Shown piece by piece: positions 1-8,786 of a stretch of DNA of 64,000 bases. A program made the translations under genes and the position numbers. The first letter of the stretch is position 1; each line of letters opens with the position of its first letter. Origin of the DNA: Pseudoduganella rivuli (GTDB lineage Bacteria > Pseudomonadota > Gammaproteobacteria > Burkholderiales > Burkholderiaceae_D); NCBI RefSeq assembly GCF_009674485.1, contig NZ_WKJJ01000013.1, positions 62,001 to 126,000 on the forward strand, written 5' to 3'. The notes below the pieces were generated by a model. The model ran no database searches, was not told where the DNA came from, and saw only the letters and a list, made by a program, of their open reading frames with translations.

Positions 1-1048
1 GGCCGACGTAGATCTCCCGGGTACGTCCCTTCGAATTGACCAGCGTAATGCGCGAGCCGGCCCGCAATTCGCTGATGTAGCTGGTGCGGTCGCTGGCATT
101 GAAGACATAGCTGTGGACCGATGCGGCATTGATGCGGAAAGGCCGCAGTTCCATGTAAGGCAAATGGAAGACCTCGGGACAGCAGAAAATGCCGCCGGTT
201 GATGTGGAGCCGACCAGGATGCCCTCGTCCGGTTCGAACATATGGGTGGTATCGATGCAAGCGCGATGTCCCAGCCCCAAGTGCTCGGTGCGGACCACGG
301 TGCCGATTTGCAGATCCAGCGTGGCAAGCCGGGCGTCATCGAGCTTGCGTGCCAGCGCGTCGAACTGTGGCACGTCGACAATGGACGACACCACGCCGTC
401 GCTGCCAAGTTCCAGCACACCCAATGCGATCACTGCATCATGAATGTCGGTTCCTACTTCCTTGAGGAGCACGGTATTGGACTTATGCAGTTCCGCGATG
501 ACCAGTTCCAGGGGAATGTTGGTCGGGTCCTTGAACGCCACCATCAGGTAGTCGTGGCCCCAGCCTTCGCGGAACGACGCATGCAGTGAAGCGGCATCGT
601 TGACGCCGATGCGCAGGCAGGTTTTAAAGCCGGCTTCCCGCGCCTGCTGCAGCGTGGCCGCGTCGGGACTGCAAATGACGTGCACGCGCGTTTGCTCCGT
701 GCCGCCTGTCTGCGGCGTCACATGCTGCGCCAGCTTCTTCCACTCATCCTTGCCTGAGACGTGCAGCACGCGGCTGAAGCGGGCCGGCAGGCAGGCGGAC
801 AATGCTTTCATGTTGTCTGGATACATGACCATGCCGGTGAAGACGCCATGAAAGATTTTTTCACGCACGGCCTGGCGCATATCTTCCGCCAGCGGCTGCA
901 GTGCCTTGCTGTCGTACCAGATCGCTACCTGGGGATTGGATTCATTGGCCGATGGCGACTGGTGGACGGCGGAATGTTCGTAGTTGCGTTTCTCGCTTTT
1001 TTGTACGGCTGGCGGCAAAGCTGCGACGGATTCGGTGATGCTGGACAT
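1..1048 (-). CDS. 3-dehydroquinate synthase II / GriH-like enzyme (3' end off the window)
   Basis: The frame from the ATG at 1048 gives 349 residues before the left edge cuts it, so only the last residues are missing. The C-terminal half is diagnostic of the archaeal-type DHQ synthase II family (AroB', GriH): KEVGTDIHDAVIALGVLELG, GTVVRTEHLGLGHRACIDT, GILVGSTSTGG and RPFRINAASVHSYVF. Archaeal members make dehydroquinate from an amino-deoxy-heptulosonate; GriH makes 3-amino-4-hydroxybenzoate. Bacteria normally use unrelated AroB for shikimate, so a specialised-metabolism role is inferred. An AGGAG sits 7 nt before the start. It is the third leftward gene after the adenylating enzyme and the MFS transporter (63-nt gap). 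Family call is strong; the exact product is not determinable here. Confidence 0.85.
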   Translation of the reverse strand, partial: MSSITESVAALPPAVQKSEKRNYEHSAVHQSPSANESNPQVAIWYDSKALQPLAEDMRQAVREKIFHGVFTGMVMYPDNMKALSACLPARFSRVLHVSGKDEWKKLAQHVTPQTGGTEQTRVHVICSPDAATLQQAREAGFKTCLRIGVNDAASLHASFREGWGHDYLMVAFKDPTNIPLELVIAELHKSNTVLLKEVGTDIHDAVIALGVLELGSDGVVSSIVDVPQFDALARKLDDARLATLDLQIGTVVRTEHLGLGHRACIDTTHMFEPDEGILVGSTSTGGIFCCPEVFHLPYMELRPFRINAASVHSYVFNASDRTSYISELRAGSRITLVNSKGRTREIYVG

Positions 1049-1111
1049 ACTGACTCCTATGATGAGGTAACGCTCAGGGTGAGGCCCAGGGGGCCGGTTG
1101 GTTAAAGCCGG

Positions 1112-2305
1112 TTATTTCTGTTGCACGGCAAATGCCGGCATGGGTTCGTCGCTTGCGGCGCGCATGGCGGGGATCGAAATCAGCAGGCCCAGGCCAGCGA
1201 GCACACTGGAGGCCGTGGCGACCCAATGGAATCCCGCGTCGGCATAGATCGCGCCGCCGGTCACCGAACCCAGCGTGATGCCGACATACAGGCTGCTCCC
1301 CATCAGCGCCATGACACTGGCGCGGCGCGATGGAAATACTTTTGCGGCGCAGGCCTGCAGCGCAGGGAACAACCCGAACGACACCAGTGCCACGGCAAAC
1401 AGCGCGGGGCCCAGCAGCGGGGGCTGGCGGGTTGAAGGGCCGGCATACAGGGCAGCCAGGGCGCCAAAGGCAACTGCCATCATGACGAATGAACCTTGCA
1501 CGACCCGATGGGCGCCATAACGGTCCGCCAGCTTCCCACCCGACAATCCACCCAGGGTGGCGCCTGCGCCGTAGCATGCAATCAGCATGGCCACCGTGCC
1601 GGGCATGCTGGCAAATTGCAGGGCGAGTGCACTGCCAAGATAGGTGTAGCTGGTATAGACGGCGACCGACCAGGCCACCATCGTGACCAGGAAGACCCAG
1701 GCACCGCGCAGGCTGCCAGCATGGGAAGCCGACGGGGAAGGGGCGGATGCCGTGACAGGCCAGCAACGCAGGTTGAACGGCAACATCATGGCCAGCAAGA
1801 TCGCAATCAGCACAAACACATCGCGCCAATCGGACCAGGCTGCAATCATCATGCCCACAGGTGCGCCGCCGACCAGCGACAGCACCAGTCCGGAATTGAC
1901 AATGGCCAGGCTGAAGGCCCGCCGCTCGGGAGGCGCGGAAGCTGCCGTCAGCGCATAGATCATGGGCGAAATGGACGCGGCTGCCAGGCCGGCAAAACAG
2001 CGGCTGGCGATCAGCAACGGCAGCGTCGTAGCCCAGGCGGTTGCCAGATTGGCCAGCACCAGCGATGTGATGCCGAATGCCAGTACCTTGCGTGCGCCGG
2101 TGCGTTCGGCGATCTGGCCTTGCAGCGGGCACAGCAGGGCATAAGCGATGCTGAATCCGCCGACCAGCACGCCAAGCGACGCCGGCGTGCTGTGCATGTC
2201 GGCGGCGATCGCGGGCAGGAACGGGGAAATGATGAACAGATCTGTCCCTACCAGGAACATGGTCAGCCAGCCGAATAGCAGCTTGTTTCGTGCAAAGAAG
2301 TGCAT
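1112..2305 (-). CDS. MFS transporter, DHA1-like drug/metabolite exporter
   Basis: A 397-residue protein with about 12 hydrophobic segments and the usual MFS features: an N-terminal GTDLFIISPFLPAIAADMH helix, the loop 2-3 basic motif (GQIAERTGARKVL) and a second-half counterpart (GGKLADRYGAHRV). It should be a proton-driven exporter of the inner membrane. The ATG at 2305 has CAGGAG 8 nt upstream and lies 24 nt after the stop of the adenylate-forming enzyme, so the two are almost certainly cotranscribed. Position between two probable biosynthetic genes suggests export of, or resistance to, the pathway product; this is inference. Substrate cannot be read from the sequence. Confidence 0.85.
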   Translation of the reverse strand: MHFFARNKLLFGWLTMFLVGTDLFIISPFLPAIAADMHSTPASLGVLVGGFSIAYALLCPLQGQIAERTGARKVLAFGITSLVLANLATAWATTLPLLIASRCFAGLAAASISPMIYALTAASAPPERRAFSLAIVNSGLVLSLVGGAPVGMMIAAWSDWRDVFVLIAILLAMMLPFNLRCWPVTASAPSPSASHAGSLRGAWVFLVTMVAWSVAVYTSYTYLGSALALQFASMPGTVAMLIACYGAGATLGGLSGGKLADRYGAHRVVQGSFVMMAVAFGALAALYAGPSTRQPPLLGPALFAVALVSFGLFPALQACAAKVFPSRRASVMALMGSSLYVGITLGSVTGGAIYADAGFHWVATASSVLAGLGLLISIPAMRAASDEPMPAFAVQQK

Positions 2306-2329
2306 TTGGGGTCTCCTGGAAAAGGGGAA

Positions 2330-4015
2330 TTACCGGGCGCCTGTCGGCGCGTGATTCCACAGCACCGACGTAAATACCTCACGCTCGCCATGACAGTAGG
2401 CGCGATAGGTGTCCCAGAATGTTTCGCGCAAGGCGCGTTTGAGCACCTTGCCGGTGGCGCCGGTTGGTGCCTTGAAACCGGCGCCGGCGAGGCAGACACC
2501 GATCGCGTAGCCACGCCCACGCAGCACCGCCAGTGCCGGCTGCTGCAATAGGATTTCCAGCACCGCTTGCGGATCCGCGTTGGCGCCGGCGTGCGGCACC
2601 ACCAGTGCAATCAGACTGTGTTCCCTGGTCGGCAGGCGTCCCACGCCGATGACGTGCGCATCGTGCACCGCTGGCAGTTGCTGGATCAGTTCCTCAAGCG
2701 GCAGCGAATAGGCCGGCCCGGCCGCTGTGGCAATTACGTCGACTGCGCGGTCCTGGTGATAAAAGTTACCTTCGGGGTCAAAGTAGCCGACATCGCCAGT
2801 GAGCCAGTGCTGCCCCAGCCGGCACATTTCAGTCAAATGCGGTGCGTTGTAGTAGCCGGGGGTGACGGTCGGTGATTTGATCGCAAGGTAACCGGTCTCA
2901 CCTGCCGGCAGTTCGTTGCCCAGCGCATCGAGAACCCGCGCGCTGGCATACGGCGCCGGCTGTCCCACGCAACGGCGCGATGTCACGGCATTGGCGGCCG
3001 ACACTTTCCAGAAGCACGACATGCCCAGTTCCGATGCGCCGAACCCGTCAAAGAAGCGCGCGTCCGGCGCGAGTGCCAACAATTGGCTGATATGCGCTTC
3101 GTGCGCCGAGTCGCCCGTATTGATCATGCGCCGCACCGTACCGAAAGCGCCTGACGGCAAGCCCTGGCTGATCAGGGATAGGTAAGTTTGAGGAAATGCG
3201 ACCAGCACGGTGGGCTGGAATGCCTGAATCTGCGCCGCTACCGTACTCCCTGTCAGCGTGCTCAATATTCTTGTCGGCAATCCCAGCATCGTCGCTGTCA
3301 TCAGATAGCTGATTCCTGCGGAATGCGATTGGGGAAATGCCGTCAGCATGCGTTCGTTATCGGTTTCGATAAAGTTTCTTAACCGTTCGCGTTTTCCATT
3401 AAAAAACTGGGTATGACTGAAAATGACGGCTTTGGGAATACCTGTGGTTCCGGAACTGTGGCAAATCATTACCGTATCGTCCTCAGCCTTTTCCAGCGGC
3501 CAATCGGTCGGCATGGTTTCGGGCCGTGCGGAAAACGTCGTGGCGGAATTCAGGACCTGGATGTCCCGCAACTCCTCGGCGATTGACTCATCGAAATTAA
3601 TATTGCCATCATGCACAAAATATCCAAAACCGTTGGCGCGCGCATACCGCGCCGCAATGGACGTTGGCATTTGACTGTTAATTGGGACAGGAATGGCGCC
3701 GATACTGTTCAGCGCCAAAAAATGCAGGAACGGTGAACATCCTTCTTCCGTGTAAGTGCACACGTAGGCGCCGCGCTTAATGTTGTGGGCGCGGTACCAA
3801 TGCGCCAGGTCCATGACGGCCTGCAGTAGCTGACGCATGCTCAATTCATCATATTCGTCGCCATACGGTGTACGGAATGGTTTTTCAAGGAATAAAAATG
3901 GGACATCCCGTGTTTTACATAGTTCATAAGTTTTAAAGAGAAAGTTACCTGCCCCCAGTTGACTATCTTCATACAAGTAATTTCGTGCGGATTGCGATAA
4001 TAAAGAGGTGCTCAC
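2330..4015 (-). CDS. Class I adenylate-forming enzyme (AMP-dependent synthetase/ligase)
   Basis: A 561-residue ANL-superfamily enzyme that should activate a carboxylic acid as an acyl-adenylate. Visible core motifs are A3 SSGTTGIPKAV, A5 GFGASE, A7 TGDVGYF and a C-terminal PTGATGKVLKR with the A10 lysine. No carrier-protein or condensation domain is attached, so it is a stand-alone ligase. The start is GTG at 4015 with CAGGAG 6 nt upstream. It heads the leftward operon (then MFS, then DHQS-II-like). The part encoding the N-terminal third is unusually AT-rich (38% G+C by hand count for 3361-3420), unlike most genes here, which fits horizontal acquisition. A likely substrate is an aromatic acid made with the DHQS-II-like enzyme, but this is inferred only from linkage. 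Confidence 0.85.
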   Translation of the reverse strand: MSTSLLSQSARNYLYEDSQLGAGNFLFKTYELCKTRDVPFLFLEKPFRTPYGDEYDELSMRQLLQAVMDLAHWYRAHNIKRGAYVCTYTEEGCSPFLHFLALNSIGAIPVPINSQMPTSIAARYARANGFGYFVHDGNINFDESIAEELRDIQVLNSATTFSARPETMPTDWPLEKAEDDTVMICHSSGTTGIPKAVIFSHTQFFNGKRERLRNFIETDNERMLTAFPQSHSAGISYLMTATMLGLPTRILSTLTGSTVAAQIQAFQPTVLVAFPQTYLSLISQGLPSGAFGTVRRMINTGDSAHEAHISQLLALAPDARFFDGFGASELGMSCFWKVSAANAVTSRRCVGQPAPYASARVLDALGNELPAGETGYLAIKSPTVTPGYYNAPHLTEMCRLGQHWLTGDVGYFDPEGNFYHQDRAVDVIATAAGPAYSLPLEELIQQLPAVHDAHVIGVGRLPTREHSLIALVVPHAGANADPQAVLEILLQQPALAVLRGRGYAIGVCLAGAGFKAPTGATGKVLKRALRETFWDTYRAYCHGEREVFTSVLWNHAPTGAR

Positions 4016-4266
4016 TTCGGCTCCTGAGGTTTTTGACGATGTTGTTTAGACTGCTGATGTGGCAGGCTATCTTTTTAATTGCGGAGGCTATGGTGATGGG
4101 AAATGGGGAATCAGTACATATGGGATTTCTCATGGTTTGTTTTGTTTTCAATTTAAATTAACTAGTCATATAAATTAATAAATAGATATTATTTTTATGG
4201 GCTTATAGGTGCGTTGTCGGACGGCTGATAGTCTGAATAAAAAGAATATCAATCAAAGGAAAAATC
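4016..4266. promoter_or_regulatory. AT-rich divergent intergenic region between ligase operon and xdhAB
   Basis: The 251 bp between the divergent ligase and xdhA starts hold a very AT-rich core (about 4136-4200), including the palindrome AATTTAAATT at 4150-4159. Both flanking genes must be transcribed from here. No single -35/-10 pair stands out enough to name. Ribosome sites are clear on both sides: CAGGAG before the GTG at 4015 and AAAGGA before the ATG at 4267. Confidence 0.5.
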
Positions 4267-5736
4267 ATGTCCGATCCAATCCGCTTTATGTATAAAGGCG
4301 CCGTTCACAGCGTTAATGAGAGCGCCCCCACGCAAACCATCCTGCAGCATTTGCGCGAGGATTTGCATTGCACCGGGACCAAGGAGGGATGTGCTGAAGG
4401 CGACTGTGGCGCATGTACCGTGGTGGTGGCGGAACTGCAGGGCGGCGAAGTACAAATGAAGGCAGTCAACGCCTGCATCCAGTTCCTTCCCACGCTCGAT
4501 GGCAAGGCGTTGTTTACCGTGGAAGATTTGCAGCAGCCGGATGGAGGGCTGCATCCGGTTCAGCAGGCGCTGGTGGACTGCCATGGCTCTCAGTGCGGTT
4601 TTTGCACGCCAGGCATCGCCATGTCGCTATGGGGCCTGTACCTGAAACAGCAGACATGTGGAACGACGCCGTGCCGGCGCGATATTAACGATGCGCTGTC
4701 CGGTAACCTGTGCCGCTGTACCGGCTACCGGCCCATCATTGAAGCCGCTGCGCGCATGGGTGAATTCGATGCGCCGGAATTCGACCGCGCAGGATTGCTG
4801 GCGTCCCTGGCGCCATTGCAACGGGATGCCATGTTCATTTATGCGGCAGGGGAGAGCCGGTTTTACGCGCCGCGCACGCTTTCGCAGTTGCTCGAGATCC
4901 GCGCGGACTTGCCCGAGGCGCGTTTGCTGGCGGGATCGACAGATGTTGGCCTGTGGGTGACCAAGCAGATGCGGATATTGGGCGACATTATTTATCTGGG
5001 GGCGGTGCCGGAGCTACGCGCCATCACCGAGCGCGACGACATGCTGGAAATCGGCGCCGGCGTCACATTGACCGACGCGTTTGATGCGCTGTGCCGCCAC
5101 TACGGTCCAGAACTCGATGAGATGCGGCAGCGTTTCGCGTCTTTACCGATTCGCAATGCGGGTACGCTGGGCGGCAACGTCGCCAATGGCTCGCCGATTG
5201 GCGATTCGATGCCGTGGCTGATCGCACTGGGCTCGCAGGTCGTATTGCATGGCGCGCGTGGGCGGCGTGTGCTGGCATTGGAAGACTTTTATCTGGACTA
5301 CCAGAAGAAGGACTTGCACGCTGACGAGATCGTCGAGTCGGTACGGGTGCCGCTGCCGCTGGCCGGCCGCCAATTCCGCACTTACAAGCTGGCCAAGCGT
5401 TTTGATCAGGATATTTCCGCCGTGTGCGCGGCCTTCTGCATTGAACTCGATACCGATGTGGTCCGTGACGTGCGCATCGCCTTTGGCGGCATGGCCGCGA
5501 TTCCCAAGCGTGCCGCCAGGGCCGAAGCTGTCTTGCGTGGCGCAATCTGGAGTGAGGCGGTGCTGCGGCAGGCAAAAGATGCGTTGGCCGAGGACTATGC
5601 GCCGTTGAGCGACATGCGCGCGTCCAGCGCTTACCGCATGCAGGCGGCGCAAAACCTGCTGCATCGCTTCTGGCTCGAAACGCGCCCTGAACATGCGATG
5701 CCCGCTGTGCTGGTCAATGCCTTTGCGTGGCAATAA
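4267..5736 (+). CDS. xdhA: Xanthine dehydrogenase small subunit (2Fe-2S and FAD)
   Basis: 489 residues, usual for the XdhA subunit of bacterial two-subunit xanthine dehydrogenase. The plant-type ferredoxin domain carries Cys42, Cys47, Cys50 and Cys70. The second [2Fe-2S] domain has Cys110 and Cys113 (CGFCTPG) and Cys149/Cys151 (CRCTGY). The FAD domain follows with LLAGSTDVGLWV and IRNAGTLGGNVANGSPIGD. It passes electrons from the molybdenum subunit to NAD. AAAGGA precedes the ATG. xdhB starts 32 nt downstream. The XdhC insertion factor that usually follows is not present anywhere in the window. Confidence 0.93.
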   Translation: MSDPIRFMYKGAVHSVNESAPTQTILQHLREDLHCTGTKEGCAEGDCGACTVVVAELQGGEVQMKAVNACIQFLPTLDGKALFTVEDLQQPDGGLHPVQQALVDCHGSQCGFCTPGIAMSLWGLYLKQQTCGTTPCRRDINDALSGNLCRCTGYRPIIEAAARMGEFDAPEFDRAGLLASLAPLQRDAMFIYAAGESRFYAPRTLSQLLEIRADLPEARLLAGSTDVGLWVTKQMRILGDIIYLGAVPELRAITERDDMLEIGAGVTLTDAFDALCRHYGPELDEMRQRFASLPIRNAGTLGGNVANGSPIGDSMPWLIALGSQVVLHGARGRRVLALEDFYLDYQKKDLHADEIVESVRVPLPLAGRQFRTYKLAKRFDQDISAVCAAFCIELDTDVVRDVRIAFGGMAAIPKRAARAEAVLRGAIWSEAVLRQAKDALAEDYAPLSDMRASSAYRMQAAQNLLHRFWLETRPEHAMPAVLVNAFAWQ

Positions 5737-5768
5737 CCCATTTACCAAAAACGAAACGGAGACTGACA

Positions 5769-8111
5769 ATGAATCAACCGACCGAAGCCCGCCTGCTGGC
5801 GGAGAGCGACATCATGTGGGCGGAAGTAGGCCAATCCCGCCCCCATGAATCGGCGCAGCTGCATGTCCTGGGGACTGCGAACTATGTCGATGACATTCGT
5901 GAAGTGCAGGGTACCCTGCACGCGGCGCTGGGTCTGTCGCAGAAGGCGCACGCGAAAATCCGCGCCATTGATCTTGAGGCGGTGCGCAACTCGCCGGGCG
6001 TGGTGGCGGTGTGCACGGCGGCCGATATCCCCGGCGCCAATGACTGCGGTCCCATTATCCACGACGATCCGATTCTGGCGGATGGCTTGGTGCAATACGT
6101 GGGTCAGCCAATGTTCATTGTGGTGGCTGACAGCCACGATAACGCGCGGCGCGCGGCGCGCAAGGCCGTGGTTGACTATGAAGAGCTGCCTGCGTTGCTG
6201 ACACCCCAGCAAGCCCGTGATGCAAACTCGTTCGTGCTGCCCCCGATGCAATTGCGGCGCGGCCAGTTTGAGCAAGCTTATGCGGCGGCCCCACACAAGC
6301 TGCAGGGCAAGCTGGCGGTGGGAGGCCAGGAACAGTTCTATCTGGAAGGCCAGATTTCGTATGCCATTCCTAAAGAAGATGGCGGCATGCTGGTGCTGTG
6401 TTCGACCCAGCACCCGACTGAAATGCAACACACGGTCGCGCATGCACTGGACTTGCTGTCGCATAAGGTGCAGGTGGAGTGCCGCCGCATGGGCGGCGGG
6501 TTTGGCGGCAAGGAAACCCAGTCCGCGCTGTGGGCCGGGGCCGCAGCCATTGCCGCCAACTATGTCAAGGGGCCCGTCAAACTGCGCGCCGACCGCGACG
6601 ACGATATGATGGTCACCGGCAAACGTCACTGCTTCTGGTACGAATATGAAGCAGGGTATGACGACGAGGGCCGCATCCTGGCGGCCAAGGTGGAAATGCT
6701 GACGCGCGCGGGTTTTTCCGCCGACCTGTCCGGTCCTGTCGCGACGCGTGCCGTCTGCCACTTCGATAATGCCTACTACTTGTCCGACGTCGACATCGTG
6801 GCCATGTGCGCCCGCACCAACACCCAGTCAAACACAGCGTTCCGTGGTTTTGGCGGGCCCCAGGGGGCGATCGCCATTGAATACATCATCGATGAAATCG
6901 CGCGCAACCTGGGGCGGGATGCACTCGATGTCCGCAAGGCGAATTTTTATGGACGCGATCCGGATGGCGCCCGTAATACCACGCCATACGGCCAGCCGGT
7001 AAAGGACAACGTCATCCACGAGCTGGTGGCGCAGCTGGAGTCGGACAGCAGTTACCGCGCGCGGCGCGCGGCGGCCCGGGAGTTCAATGCCATGAGCCCG
7101 GTATTGAAGAAAGGGATCGCATTGACGCCCGTGAAATTCGGCGTTGCGTTCAACACAGTGCATCAAAACCAGGCCGGCGCGCTGGTGCATGTGTACGTGG
7201 ATGGCTCGGTGCTGGTCAATCACGGCGGCACCGAGATGGGACAGGGCGTCAATACCAAAGTGGCCCAAGTCGTGGCCCAGCAATTGGGCGTGGACCTGTC
7301 GCTGGTGCAGGTCAGCGCTACCGATACCGCCAAAATCGCCAACACTTCGCCTACCGCCGCTTCGACCGGCGCTGACTTGAATGGCAAGGCCGCGCAGGAT
7401 GCCGCGCGGCAGATTTGCGAGCGGTTGGCGCAAATGGTGGCCAAGGAATACGGAGCCGATCCTGCTGACGTTCAATTCCGCAACAACCACGTGCACGTCG
7501 GGGGCCGGGCGCTGCCGTTCAAACAAGTCGTTGCGAAGGCCTACCTCGCGCGGGTTCAGCTGTGGTCCGACGGTTTTTATGCCACACCGAACCTGTGCTG
7601 GGACAGCAAGACGATGACAGGCACCCCGTTTTCATATTTTGCATATGGTGCTGCCGTATCGGAAGTGATTGTCGATACGCTCACTGGCGAGTGGAAGTTG
7701 TTGCGGGCGGATGCGCTGTACGATGCAGGCAATTCATTGAATCCCGCGATTGACAAGGGGCAGGTTGAGGGCGCGTTTATCCAGGGCATGGGCTGGCTGA
7801 CAACCGAGGAGCTGTGGTGGAACCAGATGGGCAAGCTGATGACGCATGCACCATCGACGTACAAGATTCCAGCGGTGTCGGATTGCCCGGAAGACTTCCG
7901 CGTCAGCCTGTACAAGAACGCCAATGTCACGGACAGCATCCACCGCTCCAAGGCGGTGGGCGAACCACCCTTGCTGCTGCCTTTCTCCGTCTTTTTCGCC
8001 ATTCGGGATGCCGTTGCCAGCGTCGGCGACTACCGGGTCAACCCGCCGTTGCAGGCGCCGGCCACCTATGAAGCGATTTTCAACGCGGTCACAGCGGTGA
8101 GCGAAGGTTGA
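5769..8111 (+). CDS. xdhB: Xanthine dehydrogenase molybdenum-binding subunit
   Basis: 780 residues from the ATG at 5769 (ACGGAGA 6 nt upstream). It has the MoCo hydroxylase core: GGQEQFYLEG (the glutamate equivalent to bovine Glu802, about residue 188), RMGGGFGGKE, NTAFRGFGGPQG (equivalent of Arg880), THGG-like VNHGGTEMGQG, STGADLNG, and AVGEPPLLL with the catalytic base glutamate. All residues that specify purine hydroxylation in the bovine enzyme appear conserved, so xanthine or hypoxanthine oxidation is the best call. A related N-heterocycle or aldehyde substrate remains possible because of the neighbouring secondary-metabolite-type genes. Confidence 0.92.
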   Translation: MNQPTEARLLAESDIMWAEVGQSRPHESAQLHVLGTANYVDDIREVQGTLHAALGLSQKAHAKIRAIDLEAVRNSPGVVAVCTAADIPGANDCGPIIHDDPILADGLVQYVGQPMFIVVADSHDNARRAARKAVVDYEELPALLTPQQARDANSFVLPPMQLRRGQFEQAYAAAPHKLQGKLAVGGQEQFYLEGQISYAIPKEDGGMLVLCSTQHPTEMQHTVAHALDLLSHKVQVECRRMGGGFGGKETQSALWAGAAAIAANYVKGPVKLRADRDDDMMVTGKRHCFWYEYEAGYDDEGRILAAKVEMLTRAGFSADLSGPVATRAVCHFDNAYYLSDVDIVAMCARTNTQSNTAFRGFGGPQGAIAIEYIIDEIARNLGRDALDVRKANFYGRDPDGARNTTPYGQPVKDNVIHELVAQLESDSSYRARRAAAREFNAMSPVLKKGIALTPVKFGVAFNTVHQNQAGALVHVYVDGSVLVNHGGTEMGQGVNTKVAQVVAQQLGVDLSLVQVSATDTAKIANTSPTAASTGADLNGKAAQDAARQICERLAQMVAKEYGADPADVQFRNNHVHVGGRALPFKQVVAKAYLARVQLWSDGFYATPNLCWDSKTMTGTPFSYFAYGAAVSEVIVDTLTGEWKLLRADALYDAGNSLNPAIDKGQVEGAFIQGMGWLTTEELWWNQMGKLMTHAPSTYKIPAVSDCPEDFRVSLYKNANVTDSIHRSKAVGEPPLLLPFSVFFAIRDAVASVGDYRVNPPLQAPATYEAIFNAVTAVSEG

Positions 8112-8174
8112 TGAGTGTCCGGATGGCATCTCCGCGGGGACGCCACACGGAGTCCGGCGTCCGATGGAAGGAAT

Positions 8175-8786
8175 ATGGCAGACTTTCGCGATAACAACAA
8201 AGTGCTGATCGTCGAAGATCATCCACTGGTGGCCGATGCAACGGCGTTGCTGTTATCCCGCATGTCGCCGGCGCTGCAGGTGACCATCCGGCATTGCGCA
8301 GTCACGGCGCTCGCCACGTTTTACAGTCGGGCAGACTGGTTCCGCGTGCTGCTTGACCTGGATGTGCCGGGCGCGGAAGGGCTGGCGCTGGCCAGGAAGT
8401 TCGCCCAATCGTGCGGAGCCGGCAAAGTTGCGATTATTACTGCTCACGACCTGCCAGCATGGCGCACGCAGGCGAGTGAGCTGGGCATACTGGATTACAT
8501 CGTCAAAGCCAGCCCGATGCATGAGTTTACCGAATCGCTGGCGCGTGTGATCGGTGCCCAAGGGACTGGTAACAGCACCAAGTCGGCTGCCACCTTGCCA
8601 CTGACACGCCGTCAGCAGGATATGTTGTGTTTGCTGCGCCGTGGCTACAGCAGCAAGGATATCGCAAATCAGTTGAGAATTTCCCAAGGCACGGTTGATA
8701 ACCATATTTCCAGCGTGTTGCGGGCCCTGCGCGTCACAAACCGCGCCCATGCGGTTGCCAAAGCGATTGAACTGGGATACAGCTGA
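8175..8786 (+). CDS. NarL/LuxR-type response regulator
   Basis: 203 residues. An N-terminal receiver domain (VLIVEDHPLVAD, phospho-acceptor Asp61 in LLDLDVPG, conserved Lys in DYIVKAS) is followed by a LuxR-type helix-turn-helix (LTRRQQDMLCLLRRGYSSKD, then a recognition helix SQGTVDNHISS). The ATG at 8175 is chosen because GGAAGGA lies just upstream; an upstream GTG at 8115 has no such site. Its stop overlaps the start of the sensor kinase by one base (TGATG). It lies 63 nt after xdhB and probably controls this locus, which is inference. Confidence 0.9.
   Translation: MADFRDNNKVLIVEDHPLVADATALLLSRMSPALQVTIRHCAVTALATFYSRADWFRVLLDLDVPGAEGLALARKFAQSCGAGKVAIITAHDLPAWRTQASELGILDYIVKASPMHEFTESLARVIGAQGTGNSTKSAATLPLTRRQQDMLCLLRRGYSSKDIANQLRISQGTVDNHISSVLRALRVTNRAHAVAKAIELGYS

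Noticed and set aside
3969..4151. A 60-codon leftward frame in the ligase/xdhA divergent gap
   Set aside because: Overlaps the ligase start, no ribosome site and no similarity to any family I recognise.
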